A stretch of 64,000 bases of DNA from Lentzea aerocolonigenes (GTDB lineage: Bacteria > Actinomycetota > Actinomycetes > Mycobacteriales > Pseudonocardiaceae), in assembly GCF_000974445.1 (NCBI RefSeq), contig NZ_BBOJ01000029.1, forward strand, positions 1 through 64,000, written 5' to 3'. Every line of letters begins with the position of its first letter. The stretch's first letter is position 1. Positions 1-9,431 of the stretch are shown piece after piece. The notes beneath the pieces were generated by a model. That model did no database searches, was not told where the DNA came from, and was given only the letters and a program-made list of their open reading frames with translations. Position numbers and translations under genes: made by a program.

Positions 1-833
1 GGACATCGTCCGAAGTGGACGCTGGCTGTCGAGATGCTCGACGAACTCGCCGAACAGGGGTTGCGGCCGCCCGTGCTGGTCGCGGACGCCGGTTACGGTG
101 ACAACGGCCAGTTCCGCGCCGCGCTCGACGAGCGGGACATCGCCTACAGCGTGCAGCTCAAAGGCGAGGCCCTGGCGCACACCAGCGAGGCGGTTCCCGC
201 CGTGCGGGAATGGTCCGGGACGGGCCGGTGCGGCCGCCGGCCCGCTGACACGCCCGTCTACCCGGACGAGCCGGTCAGCCTGGCCCGGCACGTGGCCGCC
301 GCTGGCCGCGAAGCCGCACTCACCGTCACCTGGCGCGAAGGCAGCAAAGGCGCACTGTCCTCACAGTTCGTGTTCCTGCGAGTCCGGCCCGCCGGGCATC
401 GCGTCCCCCGCGACCTCGACGACGGCATCCTGCCCGAGCGGTGGCTGATCGCCCAATGGCCCGACGACGAACCCGAACCAGTCACCTACTGGCTCTCCAG
501 CCTCCCAGCCGACACCAGCCACACCGACCTCATCCGCTACGCCAAGATCCGCTGGCGGATCGAACACGACTACCGCGAACTCAAGACCGGCCTGGGCCTG
601 GACCACTTCGAGGGCCGCTCCTGGCAGGGCTGGCACCGCCACGTCACCCTGGTCACGGCGGCGCACCTGTTCCTCACCTTGCTGCGAGCAGACCCAAAAG
701 CGGCTGCGCCGGCCTGACCCTCTACAAGGTCGTCCGCGAACTGCAACTACTCCTCGCGACCTGGACCGGCGTCTGCCTGACCTGCCACCAAACCGTGAAA
801 CCGCTACGCCACAACAACTACCGACTAACCTAA
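1..833 (+). pseudogene. IS701-family transposase, 5'-truncated by the window and frame-shifted
   Basis: The reading frame is open from base 1. It carries DDE-transposase features: VADAGYG near the visible start and a YAKIRWRIEHDYRELK-type segment with the final catalytic Glu. This frame stops at 715-717. The normal family C-terminus (GLTLYKVVRELQ, then WTGVCLTCHQ) continues in the -1 frame and ends at 831-833. The switch falls at or near CCCAAAA (693-699), a canonical -1 slippery heptamer in the correct phase (CCA AAA to CCC AAA). Either translation shifts frame there, or a C was lost around 709 and the gene is dead. Deletion is the simpler reading, because restoring one base gives a family-like APGLTLY junction. 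Confidence 0.75.
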
Positions 834-843
834 CAAAGCACTA
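1..843 (+). mobile_element. Right end of an IS701-family insertion sequence
   Basis: The first 833 bases encode the C-terminal two thirds of a DDE transposase of IS701 type, and the element continues off the left edge. The likely right boundary is just before the CTAG at 844-847. From memory, IS701-type elements prefer YTAR tetranucleotide targets, which this CTAG fits, but the left end is not visible so the target duplication cannot be confirmed. The CTAG also contains the stop codon of the converging MOSC gene, so insertion occurred at the very end of that gene without damaging it. Confidence 0.7.
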
Positions 844-1383
844 CTAGACCCTGTCCAACGGCTTGTGCGGCTCTGGCGGCAGCTCCACCCGGATCTCGTC
901 GCCAGGACGCACCACACCGCCCACCAGCACGACGGACATGATCCCCGCGCGCCGGACCAGCTCGCCGTCCGGCCCCTTGCCCACGACCTCCCTGAGCAGG
1001 CCCTTCGAGAACCCGTCGATCTGCAGGCACGGGTTGCGCAGCCCGGTCACCTCGACCACGGCCTCGGAACCCAGGTGCAGCAACGTTCCCGTGGGCAGGC
1101 CGAGCAGGTCGACGCCCCGCGTGGTGACGTTCTCGCCGATCTCGCCTGGTTCGACCTCGAAGCCCTTGTCCCGCAGCTCGTCGAAGAGCTCGGCGTGCAT
1201 CAGGTGCACCTGGCGGAGGTTCGGCTGGGTCGGGTCCTGCGCGACCCGCGACCGGTGCTTCACCGTGACGCCCTGGTGGACGTCGCCCTCGACACCGAGA
1301 CCGGCGAGCAGCGTGATGCTCTCCCGCACGGGCTTGGTGAACGTGTACTCCTCGCTGCGGCTGACCGCTGTCACAACCCCCAT
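844..1383 (-). CDS. MOSC domain-containing protein
   Basis: The 179-aa protein is a stand-alone MOSC (molybdenum cofactor sulfurase C-terminal) domain. Family features are GVEGDVHQG (residues 30-38), NLRQVHLM (55-62), GENVTTRGVDLLGLPTGT (83-100) and the conserved Cys119 in GLRNPCLQID. MOSC proteins bind pyranopterin-type molybdenum cofactor or carry sulfane sulfur on that Cys; stand-alone members have poorly known substrates. The gene is monocistronic and reads towards the IS element, whose presumed target site overlaps the TAG stop. Length is normal for the family, so the insertion left the product intact. Confidence 0.88.
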   Translation of the reverse strand: MGVVTAVSRSEEYTFTKPVRESITLLAGLGVEGDVHQGVTVKHRSRVAQDPTQPNLRQVHLMHAELFDELRDKGFEVEPGEIGENVTTRGVDLLGLPTGTLLHLGSEAVVEVTGLRNPCLQIDGFSKGLLREVVGKGPDGELVRRAGIMSVVLVGGVVRPGDEIRVELPPEPHKPLDRV

Positions 1384-1500
1384 GCCACCGATTGTGCACG
1401 ATCAACCGGACGGCCCTGGCTGCTCCGTTCGGCGCAGCCGTACCGGGAAGAGCTTGCAACGTTCTTGATCGGGCGGTACCTGCGGCGATGAGCGCGGCCG

Positions 1501-1514
1501 TGGAAACGCTCCCA
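1501..1514. promoter_or_regulatory. CebR-like 14-bp site upstream of the lacI-type gene
   Basis: TGGAAACGCTCCCA matches the streptomycete CebR/CelR consensus TGGGAGCGCTCCCA at 12 of 14 positions. It lies 114 bp before the LacI-type gene. It may be an operator for this LacI protein or for another family member; no cognate regulator is shown by the sequence. Confidence 0.4.
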
Positions 1515-1590
1515 CGAACTTCCGGAAAGAGTCTTGACTAAAGCTCGCGTCAGGCTGTTGACTCCGTCACACCTCAGCGGAACCGGTACC

Positions 1591-1602
1591 GAAACCGGTT
1601 TC
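1591..1602. promoter_or_regulatory. Perfect palindrome, probable autoregulatory LacI operator
   Basis: GAAACCGGTTTC is a perfect 12-bp palindrome with a central CG, the usual LacI/GalR-family operator form. It sits 26 bp before the ATG of the LacI-type gene. A second AACCGGT copy lies 12 bp upstream (1581-1587), so the site may be a phased double operator. The GGAAAGGAAG ribosome-binding site follows at 1612-1621. Confidence 0.6.
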
Positions 1603-1627
1603 AGAGGCGGCGGAAAGGAAGTTCGGC

Positions 1628-2623
1628 ATGCGTGTCACGATCGCGGAGGTCGCCCAACGCGCCCAGGTGTCCAAAGCGACCGTGTCACGTGTGCTGAACG
1701 GCAAGCCGGACGTCGACGCCTCCACCGCGCAGCGGGTTCGCAAGGTCATCGACGAGATCGGGTACGTGCCCAGCGCGCGTGCCGTCGGCCTGGCACGGGG
1801 CCGCACCCGCACGGTCGCGATGCTCGCGCCATCGCTGACCTGGCCGTGGATGGGTGAGGTCCTGCAGGGCATCGTCGACACGCTCGAGGCCGACGGGTAC
1901 GGGCTGCTGCTCTACACGCTGAACCGCGGGCCCGAGTCGCTGAACCAGTTCGCGAACCACGTGTCCGCCAACGCGTTCGACGGGCTGCTGGTGGTCGAGC
2001 CGCCGGACGCCCTGCACTACATCTCCACGCTCTACCGGGCGGGGCTGCCGGTCGTCATGATCGACGATCGCGGCTCGCACCCGGAGTTCCCTTCGGTGAC
2101 GACGACGAACCGGCAGGGAGGCGCGGATGTCGCACGGCATCTCGTCGCGGCCGGTCGCCGCAGGTTCGCCGTCGTCACCGGACCACCGCACTTCGGGTGC
2201 ACGCAGGCGAGGCTGGACGGGTTCCGGCTCGCTTTGGCGGAAGCGGGCTTGACGCTGCACCCGGACCTCGTGGTCGACGGCGACTTCACCACGGAAGGTG
2301 GTGAAGTCGCCGTCGACAAGCTCGTCGCCAGTGGCATCCCGTTCGACGCCGTGTTCGCGCAGAACGACCTCTCGGCGGTCGGGGTGCTGCGGGCGCTGCG
2401 GGAAGCAGGCAGGACCGTCCCCGGCGACGTGTCCGTGGTCGGCTTCGACGACGTCCCGGTCGCGGGACACACCGAACCCCGGCTGACGACGATCCGCCAG
2501 CCGCTGCAGGAGATGGGCGCCGCCGCCGCGCGGATGCTGCTCTCCACGCTCGAGGGACAGCCGATGCCCGACCACCCGCTGGTGCTGCCCACCTCGTTGA
2601 TCGTGCGCGAATCCGCGCCCTGA
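1628..2623 (+). CDS. LacI-family transcriptional regulator
   Basis: This 331-aa regulator has the N-terminal LacI HTH and hinge (TIAEVAQRAQVSKATVSRVL, residues 4-23) and a periplasmic-binding-protein-like effector domain from about residue 62, ending with the typical VSVVGFDDVPVAGH and LTTIRQPL segments. It should repress or activate in response to a small molecule, usually a sugar or oligosaccharide. It is transcribed in the same direction as, and immediately before, a five-gene ABC importer. Palindromes before both its own gene and the binding-protein gene suggest it controls both. The effector is unknown. Confidence 0.92.
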   Translation: MRVTIAEVAQRAQVSKATVSRVLNGKPDVDASTAQRVRKVIDEIGYVPSARAVGLARGRTRTVAMLAPSLTWPWMGEVLQGIVDTLEADGYGLLLYTLNRGPESLNQFANHVSANAFDGLLVVEPPDALHYISTLYRAGLPVVMIDDRGSHPEFPSVTTTNRQGGADVARHLVAAGRRRFAVVTGPPHFGCTQARLDGFRLALAEAGLTLHPDLVVDGDFTTEGGEVAVDKLVASGIPFDAVFAQNDLSAVGVLRALREAGRTVPGDVSVVGFDDVPVAGHTEPRLTTIRQPLQEMGAAAARMLLSTLEGQPMPDHPLVLPTSLIVRESAP

Positions 2624-2684
2624 CCCACCACAACTGAACGGACACGCCAGGCCGTCGCACGCGGTCTGGCGAGTTCGCCGTGCC

Positions 2685-2708
2685 GTGTACGAGAGCGCTC
2701 TCATACAC
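2685..2708. promoter_or_regulatory. 24-bp operator before the ABC importer operon
   Basis: A core GAGAGCGCTCTC (2691-2702) is flanked by GTGTA (2685-2689) and TACAC (2704-2708). All 24 positions pair except one (C2690/A2703). It has the central-CG symmetry of LacI-family operators and lies 22 bp before the ATG of the binding-protein gene, where bound repressor would block transcription. It is the best candidate target of the LacI regulator encoded just upstream. Confidence 0.68.
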
Positions 2709-2730
2709 CGTCGTATCGGGAGATCACCCC

Positions 2731-4371
2731 ATGCGCAGAACAGTCATCGTCGCGTTGGCCCTGGCGCTCGCGGCGACAGGTTGCTCCTCCGGTGGTGCCA
2801 CGAAGGCTGCCGGGGTGTTGACCGTGGGCATGCCCAACGGACCGTTGACCGAGAACCACAACCCGTTCCTGCCCACGTCGGCGGCGGGTTCGCTCGGCTA
2901 CCGCTACGTGATCTACGAGCCGCTCGCGTTCGTGAACAACACGCGGCCCGCCCAGGAGCCCGTGCCGTGGCTCGCGACGAAGTGGGACTGGACCGACAAC
3001 TACAAGAAGATCACCTTCACGATCCGGGAGAACGTGAAGTGGTCCGACGGCAAGCCGCTCACGGCCGCTGACGTCGCCTTCTCGTACGAGATCCTGAAGA
3101 AGTGGCCGGCGCTCAACAACCGCGACTCGCTCAAGGTCGAGACCGCGACGGCGACGCCGGACGGCAAGGTCGAGGTCACGTTCGGCTCGCCGCAGTTCGT
3201 GAACCGCAACAAGGTCATCAGCGCGATGGTCGTGCCCCAGCACATCTGGAGCACCGTGCCGGACCCGACGACCTACACCAACCCGAACCCGGTCGGCACC
3301 GGCCCGTACCAGGTGAAGTCGTTCACCTCGCAGACCGTCACGGTGGCGCGGCGGGCCGAGTACTGGAAGGAACTGCCGAAGGTCCCGGAGATCCAGTACA
3401 CCTCGTACAACGACAACACGGCGCAGACCACCGCGCTGGCGTCCGGCGCGAGCCAGTGGTCGTACGTCTTCATCCCCGACTACCAGAAGCTCTACGTCGA
3501 CAAGGACCCGAAGAACCACAAGCTGTGGTTCCCGGCCGGTCTCGGCATCCACGGCCTGTGGCTGAACACGACCGTCGCGCCGTTCGACAACCCGGCTCTG
3601 CGCGCGGCGATGAGCGACGTGATCGACCGCGAGGCGATCTTCGTCAAGGGTGAGGCGAAGCTCTTCCCGAAGCTCGAGTCGAAGACCGGCATGCCTTTGC
3701 CCGCCGGTGACTCGTTCCTCGCGCCCGAGTACAAGGACGCCAAGTTCAAGATCGACGTCGACGGTGCGAAGCAGAAGCTGACCGCGGCCGGCTTCAAGTT
3801 CGAGGGCGACGTGCTCAAGGCGCCCGACGGCAAGCCCGTCACGATCGAGCTCACCAACCCGTCCGGCTGGTCCGACTACCTGACCGTGCTCGACATCATC
3901 AAGGGCGACCTGAAGAAGATCGGCATCGAGGCGACCGTGCGCACGCAGACCGCGGACGCGTGGACGACCGACTTCGCCAACGGCGCGTTCCAGGGCTCCC
4001 TGCGCTGGACCAACACCGGCGCCACGCCGTACGAGATGTACCAGAACATCATGGACGGCGCGGAGATCAAGCCGATCGGGCAGACCGCCGCGGTCAACTT
4101 CGGCCGCTACAACAACCCCGAGGCCACGGCCGCGCTCGCCGAGTACGCGAACGCCGCCGACGACGCGGGACGGGCCAAGAGCCTCGCGGTGCTGCAGAAG
4201 ATCATGGTCGAGCAGGTGCCGATGATCCCGACCTCCGCCGGTCCGATCGGTGCGGAGTACAGCACGAAGAGCTGGGTCGGCTGGCCGTCCGAGGAGGACC
4301 CGTACGGTCCGCCGCAGGCCACGCTGCCGAACGCGCTGCAGATCGTCATGAAGTTGACGCCGGCGTCATGA
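2731..4371 (+). CDS. ABC transporter substrate-binding lipoprotein (family 5, oligopeptide/nickel type)
   Basis: The 546-aa exported lipoprotein has signal peptide residues 1-17 and lipobox LAATGC with acylated Cys18. The mature part is a family-5 solute-binding protein, seen in [25 protein letters not shown] sequence and [10 protein letters not shown]. The ATG at 2731 is preferred over an upstream in-frame ATG at 2680 because it follows GGGAG and begins directly with the MRRT signal peptide; the upstream start would also run through the operator. Family-5 proteins capture peptides, nickel or oligosaccharides. The adjacent LacI regulator makes an oligosaccharide likely (inference). It is the first gene of a five-gene operon. 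Confidence 0.9.
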   Translation: MRRTVIVALALALAATGCSSGGATKAAGVLTVGMPNGPLTENHNPFLPTSAAGSLGYRYVIYEPLAFVNNTRPAQEPVPWLATKWDWTDNYKKITFTIRENVKWSDGKPLTAADVAFSYEILKKWPALNNRDSLKVETATATPDGKVEVTFGSPQFVNRNKVISAMVVPQHIWSTVPDPTTYTNPNPVGTGPYQVKSFTSQTVTVARRAEYWKELPKVPEIQYTSYNDNTAQTTALASGASQWSYVFIPDYQKLYVDKDPKNHKLWFPAGLGIHGLWLNTTVAPFDNPALRAAMSDVIDREAIFVKGEAKLFPKLESKTGMPLPAGDSFLAPEYKDAKFKIDVDGAKQKLTAAGFKFEGDVLKAPDGKPVTIELTNPSGWSDYLTVLDIIKGDLKKIGIEATVRTQTADAWTTDFANGAFQGSLRWTNTGATPYEMYQNIMDGAEIKPIGQTAAVNFGRYNNPEATAALAEYANAADDAGRAKSLAVLQKIMVEQVPMIPTSAGPIGAEYSTKSWVGWPSEEDPYGPPQATLPNALQIVMKLTPAS

Positions 4372-5291
4372 CGGTGTCCGACAAAGACAGGTCGGTCGCG
4401 CTGGAAGCGAAGGGTCTGGTCAAGACCTACAAGCGCGTGCGCGCGGTGCAGGACGTCTCCATCGTCCTGCGCCGCGGGCGCGTGACCGCCCTCGTCGGCG
4501 AATCGGGATCGGGGAAGTCGACGGTGGCGAAGCTGCTGGCGCGGCTGGTGGAGCCCACCGAGGGGGAGATCCTGCTGGACGGCAGGAAGGTGCGACGGGT
4601 CCGGGAGTACCGGCGCAAGGTCCAGATGGTGTTCCAGGACCCGTTCGCATCGCTCAACCCGATCCACACGATCCGCTACCACCTGACCCGGCCGTTGAAG
4701 ATCCACAAGCGGCCGGAGACGCCGGAGGAGCTCCTGGAGCGGGTGCACCTGCCCGCCGACTTCCTCTCGCGGTACCCGCACGAGCTCTCGGGTGGTCAGC
4801 GGCAGCGCGTGGCGATCGCGCGAGCGCTCGCGGCCCACCCCGAGGTGCTGCTCGCCGACGAACCGGTGTCCATGTTGGACGTCTCGATCCGGCTCGGTGT
4901 GCTCAACCTGTTGCTGGACCTCAAGGAACGGCTCAAGCTCGCGGTCCTCTACATCACGCACGACATCGCGTCGGCGCGCTACTTCGCGGACGAGACGTTC
5001 GTGATGTACGGCGGGCAGATCGTCGAGGGCGGCGACAGCGAGTCCGTGACGCAGCGGCCGGCGCACCCGTACACGCAGCTGCTCATCGAGTCCGCGCCCG
5101 ATCCGGAACGGTCGGTGGTCGCGCTGGACGCCCCGCCGGAGGAGGTCGCGGCGGTGTCCACGGGCTGCCGGTTCGCGCCGCGCTGCCCGAAGGTGCAGTC
5201 GCGCTGCTGGACGGAGGCGCCACCGCGCACCGAGGTCGACTCCTACGGGCACTGGGCGGCCTGCTGGTTGTACGGGGAGGCGGCGGCATGA
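4368..5291 (+). CDS. ABC transporter ATP-binding protein (DppF/OppF-like)
   Basis: The start is the ATG at 4368, overlapping the previous stop by 4 bp (ATGA), giving 307 aa. Walker A is GESGSGKST (residues 44-52); the Q-loop FQDP, signature LSGGQRQR, Walker B LLADEP and switch THD follow. The C-terminus has the CRFAPRCP Cys-containing extension typical of oligopeptide-type ATPases. It should form a heterodimer with the ATPase encoded at the end of the operon and power uptake through the two permeases between them. In most Dpp/Opp operons the two ATPase genes are adjacent; here the permease genes separate them. Confidence 0.92.
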   Translation: MTVSDKDRSVALEAKGLVKTYKRVRAVQDVSIVLRRGRVTALVGESGSGKSTVAKLLARLVEPTEGEILLDGRKVRRVREYRRKVQMVFQDPFASLNPIHTIRYHLTRPLKIHKRPETPEELLERVHLPADFLSRYPHELSGGQRQRVAIARALAAHPEVLLADEPVSMLDVSIRLGVLNLLLDLKERLKLAVLYITHDIASARYFADETFVMYGGQIVEGGDSESVTQRPAHPYTQLLIESAPDPERSVVALDAPPEEVAAVSTGCRFAPRCPKVQSRCWTEAPPRTEVDSYGHWAACWLYGEAAA

Positions 5292-6268
5292 CGTTCCTGT
5301 TGCGCCGCGCCGCCTTCTACCTCGTGACGCTGTGGGCGGCGATCACGGCGAACTTCCTGCTGCCGCGCCTGCTGCCGGGCGACCCGGTGCAAGCGATGAT
5401 CACCAAGCTCGGCGGGCGGTTGAACAGCGATGCGATGGCGTCGCTGTACATCCTGTTCGGGCTGGACGAGAAGAAGTCGATCTGGGCGCAGTACGTCGAC
5501 TACTGGGGTGCATTGCTGCGCGGCGACCTCGGCTTGTCGTTCACGTTCTTCCCGACGCCGGTGGCCGACGTGCTCTCGCAGTCGTTGCCGTGGACGCTCG
5601 GGCTGGTCGGCGTGACCACGGTCATCGCGTTCCTGCTGGGCACCCTGATGGGCGTCTACGCGGGGTGGAAGCGCGGTTCGTGGATGGACTCGCTCATTCC
5701 GGTGACGACGTTCCTGTCGTCGATCCCGTACTTCTGGCTCGGGCTGATCGCGATCTCGGTGTTCTCCGTGACGTTCCCGCTGCTGCCCGCGTCCGGCGGG
5801 TACGCGGCCGGGCTCGTGCCGGAGTGGTCCGGTGAGTTCATCGGCAGCGTCCTGGAGCACGCGGTCCTGCCCGGCGTCACGATCGTCGTGAGCTCGGTGG
5901 CCGGCTGGATCCTGGGCATGCGCAACATGATGGTGACCGTCACGGCCGAGGACTACGTGCTGGTCGCGCGGGCGAAGGGCCTGTCGCAGCGGCGCATCAT
6001 GTTCGCCTACGCCGCCCGCAACGCCGTCCTGCCGTCGATCTCGGGTTTCGCGCTGTCGCTGGGTTTCATCGTCGGCGGCGCGTTGCTGGTGGAGATGGTG
6101 TTCTCCTATCCGGGCCTCGGTTACGTGCTGTTCCAGGGCATCGGAGCGAAGGACTACCCGTTGATGCAGGGCGTGTTCCTGGTGATCACCTTGGCGGTGC
6201 TGGTGGCGAACCTGCTCGCGGACGTCGGCTACCTGCTGCTCGACCCGCGCACGCGACGGGAGGGCTGA
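5288..6268 (+). CDS. ABC transporter permease (DppB-like)
   Basis: The 326-aa integral membrane protein overlaps the preceding ATPase gene by 4 bp. It has an N-terminal helix, the [10 protein letters not shown] segment diagnostic of DppB/OppB permeases, and a binding-protein-dependent transport domain with the EAA-type loop at [24 protein letters not shown]. About six transmembrane segments are evident. It should form half of the translocation pore with the next gene product. Confidence 0.92.
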   Translation: MTFLLRRAAFYLVTLWAAITANFLLPRLLPGDPVQAMITKLGGRLNSDAMASLYILFGLDEKKSIWAQYVDYWGALLRGDLGLSFTFFPTPVADVLSQSLPWTLGLVGVTTVIAFLLGTLMGVYAGWKRGSWMDSLIPVTTFLSSIPYFWLGLIAISVFSVTFPLLPASGGYAAGLVPEWSGEFIGSVLEHAVLPGVTIVVSSVAGWILGMRNMMVTVTAEDYVLVARAKGLSQRRIMFAYAARNAVLPSISGFALSLGFIVGGALLVEMVFSYPGLGYVLFQGIGAKDYPLMQGVFLVITLAVLVANLLADVGYLLLDPRTRREG

Positions 6269-6274
6269 TCCCCG

Positions 6275-7093
6275 GTGAACTTCAAGACCAGGCTGGGCCT
6301 CGGGATTCTGGCCTTCTTCACGCTGATCGCGGTCGTCGGCTCGTGGATCGCGCCCTACGGCCCGTCCGCGATGAGCGACGACCTGTTGTCGCCGCCGTCG
6401 GGCGCGCACTGGTTCGGCACCACCACGACCGGGCAGGACATCTTCTCCCAGGTGCTCGTCGGCACCAGGGGAGTGATGGTCGTCGGGCTGGTCTGCGGTG
6501 TGCTGGCGACGTTCCTGTCGATCCTGGTCGGCGTGACCGCCGGGTTCCTCGGCGGCGCGGCCGACGAGGCGTTGTCCATGCTGTCCAACGTCTTCCTGGT
6601 GATCCCGGCGCTGCCCCTGATCATCATCGTGGCCTCGATGCTGCCGTCGGCCGACACCGTGCTGATCGCGGCGGTGATCTCGCTGACCGCGTGGGCGTGG
6701 GGTGCTCGGGTGCTGCGCGCGCAGACGATGTCGTTGCGGCGCCGCGACTTCGTGGAGGCGGCACGGGCGTCCGGCGAACGGACGTGGCGCATCATCGTGT
6801 TCGAGGTGCTGCCGAACCTCGTGGCCGTCATCGCGTCCGGGTTCGTCGGCACGGTGATCTTCGCGGTCATGCTCCAGATCACCCTGTCGTTCGTCGGCGT
6901 CGTGTCGCTGTCGACCTGGAACTGGGGCACGATCCTGTTCTGGGCGCAGAGCAACCAGGCGCTCGGCCAGGGCGCGTGGTGGTGGTTCGTCCCCGCCGGC
7001 CTGTGCATCGCTTTGCTGGGCACCGCGCTTGCTTTGATCAACTTCGGGATCGACGAGTACGCGAATCCCCGGCTGCGGAAGGTGCGCGCATGA
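6275..7093 (+). CDS. ABC transporter permease (DppC-like)
   Basis: The gene uses a GTG start 6 bp after the previous stop and encodes 272 aa with about six membrane helices. The N-terminal GAHWFGTTTTGQDIFSQVL stretch (about residues 44-62) is the DppC/OppC hallmark, and the EAA loop is DFVEAARASGERTWRIIVFE. It pairs with the upstream DppB-like permease. Its stop overlaps the following ATPase start by 4 bp. Confidence 0.92.
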   Translation: MNFKTRLGLGILAFFTLIAVVGSWIAPYGPSAMSDDLLSPPSGAHWFGTTTTGQDIFSQVLVGTRGVMVVGLVCGVLATFLSILVGVTAGFLGGAADEALSMLSNVFLVIPALPLIIIVASMLPSADTVLIAAVISLTAWAWGARVLRAQTMSLRRRDFVEAARASGERTWRIIVFEVLPNLVAVIASGFVGTVIFAVMLQITLSFVGVVSLSTWNWGTILFWAQSNQALGQGAWWWFVPAGLCIALLGTALALINFGIDEYANPRLRKVRA

Positions 7094-8079
7094 GCCCGGT
7101 GCTGGAGATCCGCGACCTCTCGGTCGACTACGGCTCGTTGCGGGCCGTGCACGACGTTTCTCTCACCTTGAACGCCGGCGAGGTGCTCGGCCTGGCGGGG
7201 GAGAGCGGCAGCGGCAAGTCCACGCTGGCCTACGCCGCGACCCGCCTGCTCCAGCCACCGGGACGGGTGCCGTCCGGCGAGGTGCTGTTCAAGGGCCACG
7301 ACCTGCTCTCGTTGACCGAGAAGCAGCTCCAGGTGCTGCGCTGGAACGAGATCGCGATCGTGTTCCAGGGCGCCATGAACGCGCTGAACCCGGTGATCTC
7401 GGTCGGCACGCAGATCGACGACGTGCTGCGCACGCACCGGCCGTCGATGTCGCGGCCGGAGCGGGCGGCTCGTGGCCGTGAGCTGCTGTCGCTGGTGGGC
7501 ATCCCGGTCGACCGGCTGTCGTCGTACCCGCACCAGCTCTCCGGCGGCATGCGGCAGCGCGTGATGATCGCGATGGCGCTCGCGCTCGAACCCGAGATCG
7601 TGATCATGGACGAGCCGACCACCGCGCTGGACGTGGTGGTGCAGCGGCAGATCCTCGGTCAGATGATGAGGCTGCGGGAGACGCTGGGCTTCTCCATCGT
7701 CTTCATCACGCACGACATCTCGCTGCTGGTCGAGTTCTCCGACCGCATCGCGATCATGTACGGCGGCCGGGTCGTCGAGGAGGCGCCGGCGTCGGAGATC
7801 TACCGCGCGGCCAAGCACCCGTACAGCCAGGGATTGCTGTCGTCGTTCCCGGCCCTGCGCGGCCCGCGGCGTGAGCTCCGGGGCATTCCCGGATCGCCAC
7901 CGGACCTGCGTTCGATGCCGGCGGGGTGTCCGTTCCACCCGCGTTGTCCGTCCGCGATGGACGTGTGCGGCGAGCGGATGCCTGCGCTGGAACCGGTCGG
8001 GGAACGACGTCGCGTCGCCTGCTGGTTGGAGGGTGTGCATGGGCTCGACACCGACTCGAACGGCGCTCCAGCGGTGTAG
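7090..8079 (+). CDS. ABC transporter ATP-binding protein (DppD/OppD-like)
   Basis: The 329-aa protein starts at the ATG overlapping the previous stop (ATGA). It contains Walker [10 protein letters not shown], signature LSGGMRQR, Walker B IVIMDEPTTALD and a C-terminal CPFHPRCP segment found in oligopeptide/dipeptide-type ATPases. It is the second ATPase of the importer and the last gene of the LacI-linked operon. The last 16 or so residues run past the usual family end. Confidence 0.92.
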   Translation: MSPVLEIRDLSVDYGSLRAVHDVSLTLNAGEVLGLAGESGSGKSTLAYAATRLLQPPGRVPSGEVLFKGHDLLSLTEKQLQVLRWNEIAIVFQGAMNALNPVISVGTQIDDVLRTHRPSMSRPERAARGRELLSLVGIPVDRLSSYPHQLSGGMRQRVMIAMALALEPEIVIMDEPTTALDVVVQRQILGQMMRLRETLGFSIVFITHDISLLVEFSDRIAIMYGGRVVEEAPASEIYRAAKHPYSQGLLSSFPALRGPRRELRGIPGSPPDLRSMPAGCPFHPRCPSAMDVCGERMPALEPVGERRRVACWLEGVHGLDTDSNGAPAV

Positions 8080-8099
8080 ATCACGTCCGAACGCACTAG

Positions 8100-8115
8100 C
8101 TAAGGTATGCCTTAG
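8100..8115. promoter_or_regulatory. Iron-box-like inverted repeat (DmdR/IdeR type)
   Basis: CTAAGG (8100-8105) and CCTTAG (8110-8115) form a perfect inverted repeat around TATG, inside an unusually AT-rich stretch with further TTAG/TTAGG repeats up to about 8125. The 19 bases at 8101-8119 match the actinobacterial iron-box consensus TTAGGTTAGGCTAACCTAA at about 12 positions. It lies 49 bp before a siderophore-type monooxygenase, where iron-dependent repression would be expected. Confidence 0.5.
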
Positions 8116-8163
8116 TTAAGTTAGGGTTGCTTTACGCCGCCCTGGTGCTCGGAGAGGATCGCG

Positions 8164-9417
8164 ATGGAACCGGTGTTGGACCTGGCCGGCATCGGCTTTG
8201 GGCCGTCGAACCTCGCTCTCGCGATCGCGGTCGAGGAGCACGCGCTGCCCGTTCGCGCGCGGTTCTTCGAGAGGCAGGCCCGGTTCGGGTGGCACCGCGG
8301 GATGTTGCTCGAGGACGCGACCATGCAGGTGTCGTTCCTCAAGGACCTGGTCACGCTGCGCAACCCCACGAGCACGTTCAGCTTTCTCTGCTACCTGCGC
8401 GAGCGCGGGCGGCTGATCGACTTCGTCAACCACAAGAACCTCTTTCCGCTGCGCAGGGAGTTCCACGACTACTTCGAGTGGGCGGCCGAGCGCGTCTCGC
8501 ACCACGTGTCGTACGGCGCCGAGGTCGGCGCGATCGGCGTCCGCGGTGACGGGTTCGAGTTCGCCGCCGGCACCGAGGTCGTCAGGGCGCGCAACCTGGT
8601 GCTCGCGACGGGGCTCGAGGCGAACCTGCCGGACGGCGTCGCTCCCGGTGAGCGGATCTGGCACAACAAGGACCTGCTCCACGGCGTGGAGACCCTGAAG
8701 GACGTGCGGCAGGTCGTCGTGGTCGGCGCCGGGCAGAGCGCGGCGGAGACCGTGGCGTTCTTCCACGAGCGGTTTCCCGGGGCCGTGGTGCACGGCGTCT
8801 TCGCGCGTTACGGGTACAGCCCCGCCGATGACAGCTCGTTCGCGAACCGGATCTTCGACCCCGCCGCGGTGGACGACTTCTACGCCGCGCCGGAGGACGT
8901 CAAGCGCAGGCTGATGGGCTACCACGCCAACACGAACTACGGCGTGGTCGACCAGGACCTGATCGAGGAGCTGTACCGGCGCGTCTACCGGGAGAAGGTG
9001 CTCGGGCAGCAGAGGTTGTTGCTGCACAAGACGTCTCGGCTCACGGACGTCGGTTCCGACGGCTCGTGCGTGATCGAGTCGCTCGCGGACGGTTCGCGCG
9101 TGCCGGTCGACGCCGACGTGATCGTGTACGCGACGGGGTACCGGCCGGCGGACCCGGCGCGGCTGCTCGGGGAGCTCGCCGGTGCGTGCGAGCGCGACGA
9201 GCACGGCCGGTTGAAGGTGACCCGCGACTACCGCCTGGTCATGAACGAGGACGTCCGCGGCGGGATTTACCTGCAGGGCGGTACTGAGCACACGCACGGC
9301 ATCACGTCTTCGCTGCTGTCGAACACGGCCGTGCGGGTTGGCGAGATTCTCGACTCGATCCTGCGGCGGCCGGTGGCCGTGGCGGAGGCGATGTCGGAGC
9401 TCGAAGCAGTCAAGTGA
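8164..9417 (+). CDS. L-lysine/L-ornithine N-monooxygenase (siderophore biosynthesis)
   Basis: The 417-aa flavoprotein belongs to the SidA/IucD/PvdA family, which hydroxylates the side-chain amine of lysine or ornithine using FAD, NADPH and O2 as the first step of hydroxamate siderophore synthesis. Evidence: FAD motif [12 protein letters not shown] (residues 9-20), the substrate/flavin region [22 protein letters not shown] motif [12 protein letters not shown] (near 183-194) and the C-terminal ATGYRP. The ATG follows GGAGAGGATC. It is co-directional with the MbtH-like gene 14 bp downstream. Lysine versus ornithine specificity cannot be read from the sequence. Confidence 0.93.
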   Translation: MEPVLDLAGIGFGPSNLALAIAVEEHALPVRARFFERQARFGWHRGMLLEDATMQVSFLKDLVTLRNPTSTFSFLCYLRERGRLIDFVNHKNLFPLRREFHDYFEWAAERVSHHVSYGAEVGAIGVRGDGFEFAAGTEVVRARNLVLATGLEANLPDGVAPGERIWHNKDLLHGVETLKDVRQVVVVGAGQSAAETVAFFHERFPGAVVHGVFARYGYSPADDSSFANRIFDPAAVDDFYAAPEDVKRRLMGYHANTNYGVVDQDLIEELYRRVYREKVLGQQRLLLHKTSRLTDVGSDGSCVIESLADGSRVPVDADVIVYATGYRPADPARLLGELAGACERDEHGRLKVTRDYRLVMNEDVRGGIYLQGGTEHTHGITSSLLSNTAVRVGEILDSILRRPVAVAEAMSELEAVK

Positions 9418-9431
9418 GGAGAGGGCCTGTC

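Noticed and set aside
1534-1563. Two TTGACT hexamers as -35 elements of the lacI-type gene
   Set aside because: Neither has a recognisable -10 element at 16-18 bp spacing.
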